A DNA stretch of 64,000 nt from Ruminococcaceae bacterium UBA3751 (GTDB taxonomy: Bacteria; Bacillota; Clostridia; Oscillospirales; Acutalibacteraceae), in the NCBI GenBank assembly GCA_002371215.1, contig DFGL01000039.1, positions 13,961 through 77,960 on the forward strand, given 5' to 3'. The notes below the pieces were generated by a model that worked only from the letters and a program-made list of their open reading frames with translations, did not search any database and had not been told where the DNA came from. The position numbers and the translations under genes were made by a program. Below are positions 33,798 to 42,769 of this stretch, piece by piece; the first letter of the stretch is position 1; every line of letters begins with the position of its first letter.

Positions 33798-34541
33798 TTA
33801 CTTTTCGTAGAAAATGAACACCTTATCGCCGAAGGTGAGCATATCCTCGTCAAATATAAGCTGCGGCTGACCTATGTATCTGCCGTTGAGCTTGGTTCCG
33901 TTGTGGCTGTCAAGGTCTGAAAGCGCCCAGCCCCTTGAGGTCTGGTGAATTCGCGCATGGCGCGAGCTTACGGTATCGCTGAGAATCTGAATATCGCAGT
34001 CGTTTCCTCTGCCTATAAGCACGTCGCGCTTTTTGATGTATACGGGGCGCTTCGTTTTAATATCAACGAGAACGCCGTAAGCAACGGTTTTAGGCGCAGC
34101 GCTTCTTGCAGCAGTTCTTATCTGCTGCTTTGTTACCTGACTGAGAGCCTCGTCGCATTCAAATTTAAGAACAATATCGCCGATTTTAATAATATCGCCG
34201 TTTTCAAGGATGCAGTTTCCTTCAACGTCCTTTCCGTTTACGGTGATTTTTCCTGCGCCTGCCGAGGTATCGGCAATAATCCAGTCGCGCCTTTTTTTGG
34301 CTATAACAGCGTGAAAACGCGCAACGGCGGGAAAGGCGAGAACGATATCGTTTGAACGGCTTTTTCCGATAGAGGTCTCCCAGTGGTCAATGTTGATTAT
34401 CGTACCGTCGTTCTGGTCAACAAGCCTTGCAAGCCTGTGAGTCCGCGGTCTGTTCCTGAAAAGCGAAATAACGCCTGAGCCGATTATTATTACTGCGGCA
34501 ACGGGCGCAATATAGCGCATAATTGAAATAAGAAAGTCCAT
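33798..34541 (-). CDS. Membrane protein with two FHA domains
   Basis: A protein of 247 residues: an N-terminal TM segment (~8-28), a first FHA-like domain (~45-130) in which the usual Ser-Arg-x-His loop reads ARFHA, and a second canonical one (~155-245: LIGRGNDCDIQI, SSRHARI, HNGTKLNG). FHA domains bind phosphothreonine. In actinobacteria and some Clostridia, FHA genes stand next to rodA, pbpA and a PASTA kinase and recruit wall-synthesis proteins on phosphorylation. Here the kinase and phosphatase are not adjacent. Ribosome site GAGGTAATT before the ATG. Confidence 0.88.
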   Translation of the reverse strand: MDFLISIMRYIAPVAAVIIIGSGVISLFRNRPRTHRLARLVDQNDGTIINIDHWETSIGKSRSNDIVLAFPAVARFHAVIAKKRRDWIIADTSAGAGKITVNGKDVEGNCILENGDIIKIGDIVLKFECDEALSQVTKQQIRTAARSAAPKTVAYGVLVDIKTKRPVYIKKRDVLIGRGNDCDIQILSDTVSSRHARIHQTSRGWALSDLDSHNGTKLNGRYIGQPQLIFDEDMLTFGDKVFIFYEK

Positions 34542-34590
34542 AATTACCTCATTTATTGATAAAATGTAACAGATTTGTAATATTTATTAT

Positions 34591-34619
34591 ATATTAATCA
34601 TTAGCGCGTTAAAAGTCAA
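34591..34619 (-). promoter_or_regulatory. Promoter of the FHA-SEDS-PBP operon
   Basis: On the minus strand: TTGACT (34614-34619), 17-bp spacer, TAATAT (34591-34596), about 50 bp before the FHA ATG. It is back to back with the galM promoter. Confidence 0.45.
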
Positions 34620-34624
34620 TAGTA

Positions 34625-34653
34625 TTGAAATTAATTTATTTTTAATATATAAT
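34625..34653 (+). promoter_or_regulatory. Promoter of galM
   Basis: TTGAAA (34625-34630), 17-bp spacer, TATAAT (34648-34653), 31 bp before the ATG. Confidence 0.65.
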
Positions 34654-34683
34654 TAAGATAGAATAAAGAAAAGGAGCATAATT

Positions 34684-35736
34684 ATGGCTGTTGAAAAATC
34701 GTTTTTTGCAAACCTCGGCGAAAACACTCCCGTATATTTTTATAAAATCACAAATAAGAACGGCGCTTCGGTAACGCTGCAGACTCTCGGCGCGGGAATT
34801 CATTCCCTGTGTATGCCCGACAGAAACGGTGAATTTGCCGACGTCGTTCTCGGCTTTGATGAGATTCGGCACTATGTCGACCCCGATTACGGCTATCAGG
34901 GGCTCGTCGTAGGCAGATGGGCAAACCGTATCCGCGACGGTAAGTTTACCTTTGAGGGTAAGGAGTATAACACCCCGAAAAATCAGGGAACCTGGACTCT
35001 TCACGGCGGCGGACGCTTTTCGTTTACTCCGTGGGAGGTTGAGGAAACGGGCGACGATTTTGTTGTGTTCAAACGCTTTTCTCCCGACGGTGAGGACGGT
35101 TTTCCCGGCAATTTTACAATGAAGGTTAAGTATACCCTTACCGAGGATAACACCCTCAGGCTTGAATATACCGTTTTGAGCGACGTGAATACAGTCGCTA
35201 ACCCGACCAACCACGCATATTTTAACCTTTCGGGCAAAAGCGGTGAAACTATTGAAAATCACTTCCTTAAAATCAACGCGGATTATTTTACGGAAACCGA
35301 CGAAAGCCAGCTTCCTACGGGCGAGCTCGGCGAGGTTAAAGGAACGATGATGGATTTCACCTCCCTTCATAAAATCGGCGATAAGATTGACGAGCCGTTC
35401 AGGGCTATAATTGAGGGCATTGGCTACGATAATAACTATTGCCTTAATAATTACAGCGGAAAACTCGAGGAGGCGGCTGTTCTTTACGATAAGGAAAGCG
35501 GAAGAAAAATGGCTGTTTATACGGATTTGCCCGGTATTCAGCTCTATTGCGGCGGCTGGCTTTCAAAGGATTATACCGACGGTAAGGGCGACAGTAAGGT
35601 AACCTACCGCCGCGGCGTTGCGCTTGAAACCCAGTTCTATCCCGATACGGTTAACCATAAAAATTTCCCCGCCCGCTTTGTTAAAGCAAACGAGGAATTC
35701 AAAACAGTAACCGAATTCAGATTTTCGGCTGAATAA
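34684..35736 (+). CDS. galM: Aldose 1-epimerase (mutarotase)
   Basis: A cytosolic beta-sandwich protein of 350 residues. It interconverts alpha and beta anomers of glucose, galactose and similar sugars released by glycosidases. Motifs: VVGRWANRIRDGKF near 75, LHGG near 103, the catalytic His in NPTNHAYFNLSG and the catalytic Glu in VALETQFYPDTVNH, with the sugar-contacting YDNNYCLN. Full family length. The ribosome site is AAAGGAG, 8 nt before the ATG. Monocistronic, with its own promoter and a shared terminator. Confidence 0.94.
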   Translation: MAVEKSFFANLGENTPVYFYKITNKNGASVTLQTLGAGIHSLCMPDRNGEFADVVLGFDEIRHYVDPDYGYQGLVVGRWANRIRDGKFTFEGKEYNTPKNQGTWTLHGGGRFSFTPWEVEETGDDFVVFKRFSPDGEDGFPGNFTMKVKYTLTEDNTLRLEYTVLSDVNTVANPTNHAYFNLSGKSGETIENHFLKINADYFTETDESQLPTGELGEVKGTMMDFTSLHKIGDKIDEPFRAIIEGIGYDNNYCLNNYSGKLEEAAVLYDKESGRKMAVYTDLPGIQLYCGGWLSKDYTDGKGDSKVTYRRGVALETQFYPDTVNHKNFPARFVKANEEFKTVTEFRFSAE

Positions 35737-35750
35737 ATTCAGTGTCGGAT

Positions 35751-35780
35751 TCAGGACGAGCAATGCTCGCCCCTACATAC
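35751..35780. repeat. Short intergenic palindrome (GAGCAATGCTC type)
   Basis: ACGAGCAATGCTCGCCCCTAC: a 6-bp dyad around one base followed by GCCCCTAC, the reverse complement of the GTAGGGG start of the 9361 hairpin. It fits a family of dispersed intergenic repeats but only two loosely similar members are in view. Confidence 0.4.
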
Positions 35781-35790
35781 CCCTGCAACG

Positions 35791-35820
35791 AAAAAAGCTG
35801 TCCCAACGGACAGCTTTTTT
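35791..35820. terminator. Bidirectional terminator between galM and the M28-like gene
   Basis: AAAAAAGCTGTCC / GGACAGCTTTTTT with a CAAC loop, T-runs on both strands. Confidence 0.9.
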
Positions 35821-35828
35821 GTTGTGTA

Positions 35829-37208
35829 TTATTTTTTCTGAGGGCCGTTGAAGCCTTTTTCCTCCTGGAACTTAGCGATTTTATCAATAACGCCGAGTAC
35901 AACGTCAAAGCCGTCGCCTACAGTTTCCATCTCAAATCTGTCAGGCATATCGCGCCAGGTGTGGTAGTAATAAGTAAGTACGGGATTCTGAGCGGCAAAG
36001 GTAACTGATTTAATGCCTGCTCTTGTCATCGGCGTACTGTCGCAGCCGCCAACGGGGTTGTGGATACAGTGGTTTGTTTTGCTCGGAATATCAAGCTCGT
36101 TGAAGGTTTCCTTAAACATCTTTTCAAGGTCTGTATCAAAGCGGCAGCCCTGCCAGTCGTCCTTAATAACAACCTCAAAGTAATCCTTATCCGCAACGGA
36201 GTCAATATTGATGTTCCATGCGTTCTTAGTAAGGTCGTCGTTCTTATGCTCTGCCGCAAATGCCATTGAGCCGCGGAGTCCGCTCTCCTCTGATCCTACA
36301 TTGAGGTCAACTATACGGCAGTTTTTGGGCATCTTTTCGGGGTTTTCCTTAAAGTACTTGATAACCTCGTACGAAAGGGCGATACCCGTTGCGTTGTCCA
36401 TAGCGCCTCTTGAAGCGTTTTTGCCGTGAGGGTCGTTCCACATTGTAACGAAGAAGCAGCCGAAAGCGGCGATAACAGCAACAATATGCATAATGAACAT
36501 AATGCGAAGATATACGGGGTGGTTGGTCATTGTTGTAAGCTTTGATGAAAGCGGATTGAGCGTTCCTTCTACTGAGAAAGCACCCGAAGCTGCGAGGTCT
36601 TCAAGGCATTTTACAGCGCCCTTGAAGATTGAAAACAGCGTCATAAGGAAGAAGCAAACCGCGCCGAAGCCTACCTTGCCGTAGGTGGCAATTATACCTA
36701 AAATCGGCTTATCCTTATATTTGTAAGCGTGCTCGGAATGGCGCCAGCACCAGCTTGTATCGGTATGGCCCGAAAGGATAATTGTATAATCGTACTTTCC
36801 GTCCTCAGGCTCAAGAACGCCGTAGGAATTGCGCGAAATCTCCTGAGGGAAGAACATATCAAACCAGGTTTTATAAAGGAAACAGCTTGTAATAAGCCAG
36901 ATTATTGCAAGCAGTGAGAATGCGCCGAGAACGTACCAGAGACTCTCGATTTCAAACGCAATAACGGCGCCTATACTAACAATGGTTCCCGCAATGCCTG
37001 CGTATGGAAGTCCGCCGATTCCCGAACGGGGAGAAACTGCGAATTCCTCTTCCTTAGGAGTAATTCCGATAGCCTTCAGCTTATCCTGCATATAGCGGTG
37101 AAATTTTGTTTCACCCTCAGAGCCCGGAAGCCTTGAGCCGATTTTTAATGCCGCGTCGCTTACTATTTCATACGCTTCTTCGGCATATTTTCTGTTTTCT
37201 TCTTTCAT
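35829..37208 (-). CDS. M28-like aminopeptidase with inserted membrane segments
   Basis: A protein of 459 residues from the ATG at 37208 (GGAGGTAATATTT upstream; a TTG 15 nt earlier is in frame but overlaps this site). Residues typical of M28 co-catalytic zinc enzymes are visible: His148-x-Asp150 (SGHTD), Asp271 (GAMDNATG), Glu307-Glu308 (GSEESG), Asp336 (NIDSVAD) and a C-terminal His (YYYHTWRD). Unusually, four hydrophobic segments (~66-86, ~90-112, ~176-196, ~232-256) interrupt the fold between the first and second metal sites. It is likely a membrane peptidase; the side on which the active site faces and the substrate are unknown. Confidence 0.75.
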   Translation of the reverse strand: MKEENRKYAEEAYEIVSDAALKIGSRLPGSEGETKFHRYMQDKLKAIGITPKEEEFAVSPRSGIGGLPYAGIAGTIVSIGAVIAFEIESLWYVLGAFSLLAIIWLITSCFLYKTWFDMFFPQEISRNSYGVLEPEDGKYDYTIILSGHTDTSWCWRHSEHAYKYKDKPILGIIATYGKVGFGAVCFFLMTLFSIFKGAVKCLEDLAASGAFSVEGTLNPLSSKLTTMTNHPVYLRIMFIMHIVAVIAAFGCFFVTMWNDPHGKNASRGAMDNATGIALSYEVIKYFKENPEKMPKNCRIVDLNVGSEESGLRGSMAFAAEHKNDDLTKNAWNINIDSVADKDYFEVVIKDDWQGCRFDTDLEKMFKETFNELDIPSKTNHCIHNPVGGCDSTPMTRAGIKSVTFAAQNPVLTYYYHTWRDMPDRFEMETVGDGFDVVLGVIDKIAKFQEEKGFNGPQKK

Positions 37209-37386
37209 AAATATTACCTCCAAAGTAAATCTACTTTTTCATTTTACCACTTTATAACAGTAAAAAGCAATAGCTAACTTAAAAATAAGTCCATTATAGG
37301 ATAAACTGTGCGGTTTAAGTTGAAAACTCAGTGCGTTTTTCATTTTTTAGTTACATTTTCGCTATTGAATAATATTTATAATTATG

Positions 37387-37415
37387 TTACGATATATACA
37401 GATTTTATCTATAAT
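37387..37415 (+). promoter_or_regulatory. Promoter of the phosphofructokinase gene
   Basis: TTACGA (37387-37392), 17-bp spacer, TATAAT (37410-37415), 29 bp before the ATG. Confidence 0.55.
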
Positions 37416-37443
37416 ATAAGTTTAAATAATGTTTGGAGAGTAT

Positions 37444-38691
37444 ATGGCAAAAAACCTTATTATCGGCCAGTCGGGAGGACCGACTGCAGTAATCAATTCA
37501 AGCCTTGCGGGCGCTATTGAATACGGTCTGCAGAGCGACGCAATCGGCAATATCTACGGAATGATTAACGGAATTGAGGGGCTGCTTGAAGAAAATATTA
37601 TCAGCCTTTCGGCGATGTTTCGCAGTATGCCCCACGAATTAAACCGCCTTAAGCATTCTCCCGCTATGTTCCTCGGCTCCTGCCGCTACAAGCTTTCGGG
37701 CGACAGAGAGGAGTTTAACAGAATTTTTGAAATTCTTGAGATGTACGAAATTGGCTATTTCGTATATATCGGCGGCAACGATTCAATGGACACTGTTAAA
37801 AAGCTGTCCGACTACGCAAAGAAAAAAAATATAGACGTTAAGATTACGGGAATTCCCAAGACCATTGATAACGATTTGGTGGGAATTGACCATTCGCCCG
37901 GCTTCGGCTCAGCGGCAAAATATATTGCAACCTGCGTTCGCGAGGTTGCGTTTGACACGAGTATTTACTCTATTAAATCAGTCCACATTATTGAGGCAAT
38001 GGGGCGCGACGCAGGCTGGCTTACCGCTTCCTCCGTTCTTGCAAGGCAGGACGATATGCCCGCTCCGCACCTTGTTTATCTGCCCGAGGTTCCGTTCTCG
38101 GTTGAGAATTTTGTTGAGGACGTTAAGAAAAAGCTTGAGGAATACAACTCGGTTATAGTAGTCGTTTCCGAAGGCGTTAAGGATAAGGACGGAAACTATA
38201 TATCCGCGGCGCAGGATTCGGGAGCCGATAAATTCGGCCACGCCCGCCTCAGCGGAACGGGAGCTTATCTTAAAGCCGTTGTTGAAAAGGAAATCGGCTG
38301 TAAGGTAAGAGCTCTTGAACCGAGCGTTTTGCAGAGAAGCGCAGGGCATATAGTTTCGCTTTGCGACGTTAACGAGGCGTTCAATCTCGGTTCGGTTGCC
38401 GTAAGGGCTGCCGAGGAGGGGCAGACGGGAGTTTTCTCAACCCTTCGCAGAACCTCAAATAAGCCGTACTGCGTTGAGTATTCAACGGAGGACGTTGCAA
38501 AGGTTGCCAATCAGGAAAAAACCGTTCCGCGCGAATGGATAAACGAGAGGGGTAACGACGTTACCGAAGAAATGGTAACCTATCTTAAACCGCTTATAAG
38601 GGGCGTTGCGCAAACGCCGTTCAGGGGCGGATTGCCTGATTACATTGATATACGCCACCTTGACGTAAGAAATCAGAGATATAAAGATTAA
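37444..38691 (+). CDS. Pyrophosphate-dependent 6-phosphofructokinase
   Basis: A protein of 415 residues from the ATG at 37444 (TTGGAGAG 6 nt upstream; the in-frame ATG at 37429 overlaps that site). It phosphorylates fructose 6-phosphate to the 1,6-bisphosphate in glycolysis and can run in reverse. PPi rather than ATP use is read from two positions: GGNDS where ATP enzymes have GGDGS, and PKTIDNDL with Lys where ATP enzymes have Gly. SGGPTAVINSS and GRDAGWL are also conserved. Family length (~400-420) fits the PPi group. It precedes the lipase gene by 22 nt. Confidence 0.92.
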   Translation: MAKNLIIGQSGGPTAVINSSLAGAIEYGLQSDAIGNIYGMINGIEGLLEENIISLSAMFRSMPHELNRLKHSPAMFLGSCRYKLSGDREEFNRIFEILEMYEIGYFVYIGGNDSMDTVKKLSDYAKKKNIDVKITGIPKTIDNDLVGIDHSPGFGSAAKYIATCVREVAFDTSIYSIKSVHIIEAMGRDAGWLTASSVLARQDDMPAPHLVYLPEVPFSVENFVEDVKKKLEEYNSVIVVVSEGVKDKDGNYISAAQDSGADKFGHARLSGTGAYLKAVVEKEIGCKVRALEPSVLQRSAGHIVSLCDVNEAFNLGSVAVRAAEEGQTGVFSTLRRTSNKPYCVEYSTEDVAKVANQEKTVPREWINERGNDVTEEMVTYLKPLIRGVAQTPFRGGLPDYIDIRHLDVRNQRYKD

Positions 38692-38713
38692 TTTCAGGAG
38701 AGGAGTAATATTT

Positions 38714-40210
38714 ATGAAAAAAATCGTTAAGCTGCTCAGCGTATTTCTTGCCTTCGTGCTTGTTATTTCAAGCGGCAGCGTTGCATTTGCAAAAACAAAG
38801 AAGGACGTTACGCCCGTAATTGTTCTTCACGGCCTCGGCGGAAGCGATATTTACCAGAATATCGGTACTGATAATGAGGCTAAAATAGCTCAGTTCGGAC
38901 TTGACGTTTCGGCTATGGCTAAGAATAACGATATTCTTGATAATGCGCTCAAGCTCTTTACAGAGGACCAGACTCCCGATTACTATGCGCTTTTTGAAGC
39001 GCTCGGAAACTATTTTGAGGGTACGAATATCAATTTCAGAAATAACGGTACTCCCAAAAAGGGGCAGGGAATCAAGACCTATTGGGAGGAGCCTCTCTCA
39101 AAGCATAAAGACTATCTTACAATGCGCGATTTCTCAATTCCCGTTATTGCAAGACAGGTTTCCGATATTATCGGCGCCAAGAACGTTTATGCCTTTAACT
39201 ACGACTGGCGCGTTGATATGTGTCAGACTGCGGTTAAGCTCAGAAAGTTCGTTAAAGCAGTTAAAAAACGCACGGGCGCTAAAAAGGTAACTATCGTTGC
39301 GCTTTCGCTCGGCGGAGCGGTTATGTCCGCATATATAGACAAGTACAAGGATAAAAAGGACCTTAAGCGCCTTATTCTTCTTAACCCCGCATATATGGGA
39401 GCGGACGTTGCAAGAGCATTTGAATTCGACTTAAAGACCGATAAAAAGAAGGTAATTCCCTATCTTCACAATATGGAACAGGATTTCCAGGGCGGCGATA
39501 AGGAAACGATATTCAAGGCGGTTACCGCCCTCGGAGACGACAGAATAGAAAACGCGCTCGACAATCTGCAAAACGATATTCTCAGCAGCAAGAAAATGAG
39601 AAAAAAATTCTTCCTTGAGGTTGTTAAGCCGTGGATAGGAAATATCCCCGCCTTCTGGGAGGTAATACCTTATTCCGAGTTTAATAAGTGCGTTAAAAGG
39701 ATGAGCAAAATAGGCTATCTTGATAAAAAGAGCGGACTTTATAAGAAGATTAAGAGGTACCATAAGGTTCAGGGCAGATTCAAGAAAAACCTTAAATACG
39801 TTAAAAAGCACGGTACAGAGGTTGCAATTATTGCAAACTACGGAACGGGCGGACTTCCGCTTACCTCTAAGTACAGCAACCATACCGACCTTCTTATCGA
39901 TACAAAATACGCTTCCGTTGGCGCAACGGTTGCAAAGTACGGTAAAAAGCTCAAGGGCAAAAATGCCAAGGGCAAGTACGTTTCTCCCGACAGGGTAATT
40001 AATGCAAAAACCTGCCTGCTTCCTAATAATACCTTCTTTATTAAAGGTATTATCCACGGTATGTATAAGTACGACAGCGACGCAGCTAAGTTTATAGCAA
40101 ACCTGAGCGTAGGCAGAGTTAAGCCGAATATCAAGGCGGTTAAGAAAAAATACGGCTATTCCCAGTTCGTAAAGGGCGATAAGGAACAGCACCTAACAAA
40201 TATTGAATAG
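38714..40210 (+). CDS. Secreted lipase/acyltransferase-like alpha/beta hydrolase
   Basis: A protein of 498 residues with a signal peptide (~1-26, cleavage after SVAFA). The alpha/beta-hydrolase features are the oxyanion HGLGG (~39-43), the LCAT-like YDWRVDM, and the nucleophile Ser198 in ALSLGGA. A likely catalytic His lies near the C-terminus (IIHGMYKYDSDAA). The protein is strikingly Lys-rich (many KK pairs). Extracellular; relatives hydrolyse or transfer lipid acyl chains, but the substrate cannot be told. It is closely downstream of the PFK gene and probably cotranscribed, without obvious functional link. Ribosome site AGGAGAGGAG. Confidence 0.8.
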   Translation: MKKIVKLLSVFLAFVLVISSGSVAFAKTKKDVTPVIVLHGLGGSDIYQNIGTDNEAKIAQFGLDVSAMAKNNDILDNALKLFTEDQTPDYYALFEALGNYFEGTNINFRNNGTPKKGQGIKTYWEEPLSKHKDYLTMRDFSIPVIARQVSDIIGAKNVYAFNYDWRVDMCQTAVKLRKFVKAVKKRTGAKKVTIVALSLGGAVMSAYIDKYKDKKDLKRLILLNPAYMGADVARAFEFDLKTDKKKVIPYLHNMEQDFQGGDKETIFKAVTALGDDRIENALDNLQNDILSSKKMRKKFFLEVVKPWIGNIPAFWEVIPYSEFNKCVKRMSKIGYLDKKSGLYKKIKRYHKVQGRFKKNLKYVKKHGTEVAIIANYGTGGLPLTSKYSNHTDLLIDTKYASVGATVAKYGKKLKGKNAKGKYVSPDRVINAKTCLLPNNTFFIKGIIHGMYKYDSDAAKFIANLSVGRVKPNIKAVKKKYGYSQFVKGDKEQHLTNIE

Positions 40211-40221
40211 TGAATAAAATA

Positions 40222-40250
40222 AAAGGGCAGTTCAGTACGAACTGCCCTTT
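40222..40250. terminator. Bidirectional terminator between the lipase gene and serA
   Basis: A perfect 12-bp stem AAAGGGCAGTTC / GAACTGCCCTTT with an AGTAC loop, between convergent genes. Confidence 0.85.
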
Positions 40251-40259
40251 ATCTGTTTG

Positions 40260-41420
40260 TTATTTAATAACTCTTACCTTGATAACGCCGTCAATGCTTT
40301 CTATATCGGAAACGACGCCTCCTGAAACGTTTGTATCGCAGTCAATAATTGAATAAGCGATTGCGCCTCTGTTTTTATCCTCAAAGGAGGCGATGTTAAC
40401 TCCGTCCTTTGAGATTGTATCGGTAATTGTTGAAATCATATTCGGCTGATTTTTATGAATTACAGTAATTCTTACCGAGCCTGATTTTTCAACGCTTACC
40501 GCGGGCATATTAACGGAATTCTTGATGTTGCCGTTTTCAAGGAAATCAATGAGCTCAAGAGCGCCCATAGCCGCGCAGTTTTCCTCGCTCTCGGGGGTAG
40601 AAGCGCCGAGATGCGGGAGGGCAACAACGCCGTCAACGCCGATAAGAGCGGCGTCCGGGAAGTCGGTAACGTAAGCAGCCATTCTGCCGTCCTCAAGCGC
40701 GTCAATAACGTCTGCGCTGTTAGCGAGTGCGCCGCGCGCAAAGTTCATAACGCGAACGGTGTTTTTCATTGTGTCAATTGTTTCCTTATTGATAAGGTCC
40801 TTTGTTTCGTCATTAAGCGGAACGTGGAGAGTGATATAATCCGCAACGGGGAAAATCTCGTCAAGATTATTGTTAAGGGTGATACCTGCTTTAAGCGCAG
40901 TGCCTTCGGGAAGGAACGGGTCGTAGCCGATAACCTTCATTCCGAGGTCAACCGCAGCCTCTGCAACGAGTCTGCCGATAGCGCCGAGACCGATTACGCC
41001 GAGGGTTTTGCCTTTGATTTCGGGGCCTGCGAATGCGCTCTTGCCCTTTTCAACCGTTTTGCCTACGTTATCGCCTTCGCCCTTGATGGTTTTGCACCAG
41101 TCGATAGCCTTTGTAACCTTACGGGAGGAGATGAGTAAGCCGAGAATTACAAGCTCTTTAACGGCGTTTGCGTTTGCGCCGGGCGTATTGAAAACAACTA
41201 TGCCCTTTTCAGCGCAGTCGGCAACGGGGATATTGTTAGTTCCCGCGCCCGCTCTTGCTATTGCAAGAAGGGAGCCGGGCATCTCCATATCGTGCATTGA
41301 AGCGGAGCGTACCATAATAGCGTCCGGATTTTCAATATCGTCGCCGTAAGCGTACTTTGATTTATCAAACTTTGAAAGTCCTACGTTGGAAATCTTATTT
41401 AATGTTTTAATATTATACAT
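40260..41420 (-). CDS. serA: D-3-phosphoglycerate dehydrogenase
   Basis: A protein of 386 residues, the short form with only a C-terminal ACT domain. It oxidises 3-phosphoglycerate to 3-phosphohydroxypyruvate with NAD+, the first step of serine synthesis. Visible: Rossmann motif GLGAIGRLVAEAAVDLGMKVIGYDP (~140-165), the catalytic Arg in ARGALAN, and the Glu/His region ending in PHLGAST. The ACT domain (~315-386, VRITVIHKNQPNMIST) usually gives feedback inhibition by serine. It lies 41 nt after serC, its pathway partner. Confidence 0.92.
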   Translation of the reverse strand: MYNIKTLNKISNVGLSKFDKSKYAYGDDIENPDAIMVRSASMHDMEMPGSLLAIARAGAGTNNIPVADCAEKGIVVFNTPGANANAVKELVILGLLISSRKVTKAIDWCKTIKGEGDNVGKTVEKGKSAFAGPEIKGKTLGVIGLGAIGRLVAEAAVDLGMKVIGYDPFLPEGTALKAGITLNNNLDEIFPVADYITLHVPLNDETKDLINKETIDTMKNTVRVMNFARGALANSADVIDALEDGRMAAYVTDFPDAALIGVDGVVALPHLGASTPESEENCAAMGALELIDFLENGNIKNSVNMPAVSVEKSGSVRITVIHKNQPNMISTITDTISKDGVNIASFEDKNRGAIAYSIIDCDTNVSGGVVSDIESIDGVIKVRVIK

Positions 41421-41461
41421 ATCTTTATCTCCTGATATTAAATATAAGTGATAATTCCGAA

Positions 41462-42547
41462 TTATTTATTAGCTTCCTCAAACGCCTTCATAAACTCAAC
41501 AAGCTTTTCAACGCCCTCAATCGGCATTGCGTTGTAGATAGAAGCTCTCATACCGCCTACGGTTCTGTGGCCTTTAAGGTTAACAAAGCCTGCCTCGGTA
41601 GCTTCCTTGATGAACTTAGCGTTGAGCTCGTCGCTGTCCGTTACGAAGGGAACGTTCATAAGGCTTCTGTCCTCGGGAACGACTGTACCGCGGAACATCT
41701 CGGAGCTGTCAAGGAAATCGTAGAGAATCTTTGCCTTCTTTTCGTTATGAGCCTTCATAGCGTCGAGCGAGCCGAATTCCTCTTTTATCCAGTCAAGCAC
41801 GAGCTTGCAGATATAAATTGTCCAGCACGGGGGAGTGTTGTAAAGAGAATCAGCGTCCGCCTGAATTTTGTAATTCATCATAACGGGAGTGATATCTCTT
41901 GCATTGCCGAGTAAATCCTCGCGGATGATTGCAACAACGAGACCTGCGGGGGCAACGTTCTTCTGAGCGCCGAAGTAAACAACGCCGAACTTACTGATAT
42001 CAAGCGGCTCCGAAAGAGCGCAGGAGGAAACGTCCGCAATAAGAACCTTGTCGCCAACGGGAGGGAGCTCTTTGTAAACCGTTCCGTAAATAGTGTTGTT
42101 CATACAGATATAAACGTAGTCTGCGTCCTCGCGGAAATCCTCGGGCTTTGTCTTGGGAATATAGGAGAAGGTTTTGTCTGCTGAAGAAGCAACAGCCTTG
42201 ACGTCGCCGTATTTCTGAGCTTCCTGATAAGCCTTCTTAGCCCACTGACCCGTAATAATATAATCAGCTTTGCCGCTGCCGTTCATAAAGTTAAGCGGAA
42301 TTGCGGAGAATTGAGCCGAAGCGCCGCCCTGAAGGAAAAGCACTTTGTAATTATCGGGAATTTTATAAAGCTCTCTCATAAGAACTTCAGCCTCTTTGAT
42401 AATATCGTCAAACCACTTTGAACGGTGGCTCATTTCCATTACTGACTGTCCTGAACCGTGGTAGTCCATAATCTCTGCGCCTGCGCGCTCTAATACCTTC
42501 TCGGGAAGGGTGGACGGACCCGCACTGAAATTGTAAACTCTTGCCAT
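41462..42547 (-). CDS. serC: Phosphoserine aminotransferase
   Basis: A protein of 361 residues, standard length. It converts 3-phosphohydroxypyruvate and glutamate to phosphoserine. N-terminus NFSAGPSTLPEKVLERA and SVMEMSHRSKWF are diagnostic, as are the PLP contacts GGASAQFSAIP and the PLP Lys in FGAQKNVAPAG. First gene of a serC-serA operon; serB is not in the window. Ribosome site GAGGTAAC before the ATG. Confidence 0.95.
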   Translation of the reverse strand: MARVYNFSAGPSTLPEKVLERAGAEIMDYHGSGQSVMEMSHRSKWFDDIIKEAEVLMRELYKIPDNYKVLFLQGGASAQFSAIPLNFMNGSGKADYIITGQWAKKAYQEAQKYGDVKAVASSADKTFSYIPKTKPEDFREDADYVYICMNNTIYGTVYKELPPVGDKVLIADVSSCALSEPLDISKFGVVYFGAQKNVAPAGLVVAIIREDLLGNARDITPVMMNYKIQADADSLYNTPPCWTIYICKLVLDWIKEEFGSLDAMKAHNEKKAKILYDFLDSSEMFRGTVVPEDRSLMNVPFVTDSDELNAKFIKEATEAGFVNLKGHRTVGGMRASIYNAMPIEGVEKLVEFMKAFEEANK

Positions 42548-42600
42548 AGTTTGTTACCTCATTTCTGAATTTATTGCTTTTATTAAAAATGCTAAAAACT

Positions 42601-42628
42601 ATTATAGAGATATTCAATTTTTTGTCAA
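42601..42628 (-). promoter_or_regulatory. Consensus promoter of serC-serA
   Basis: On the minus strand: TTGACA (42623-42628), 16-bp spacer, TATAAT (42601-42606). The leader of ~50 nt is too short for a T-box. Confidence 0.75.
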
Positions 42629-42721
42629 TGTATGGGGATAATCTTTGTAATAATTGACAATAGATTGATAAAAAATTAACAATATAAGGCAAATGCTTAT
42701 CATTTTCGTTGCTTATAGTAA

Positions 42722-42752
42722 CAAAAAACCGCAGAGTATATACCCTGCGGTT
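42722..42752 (-). terminator. Terminator of the three-gene membrane operon
   Basis: On the minus strand CCGCAG ... CTGCGG with flanking AA/TT pairs and a TTTTTT run, 18 nt after the stop at 42770. Confidence 0.8.
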
Positions 42753-42769
42753 AATGAATAATATGGTTT

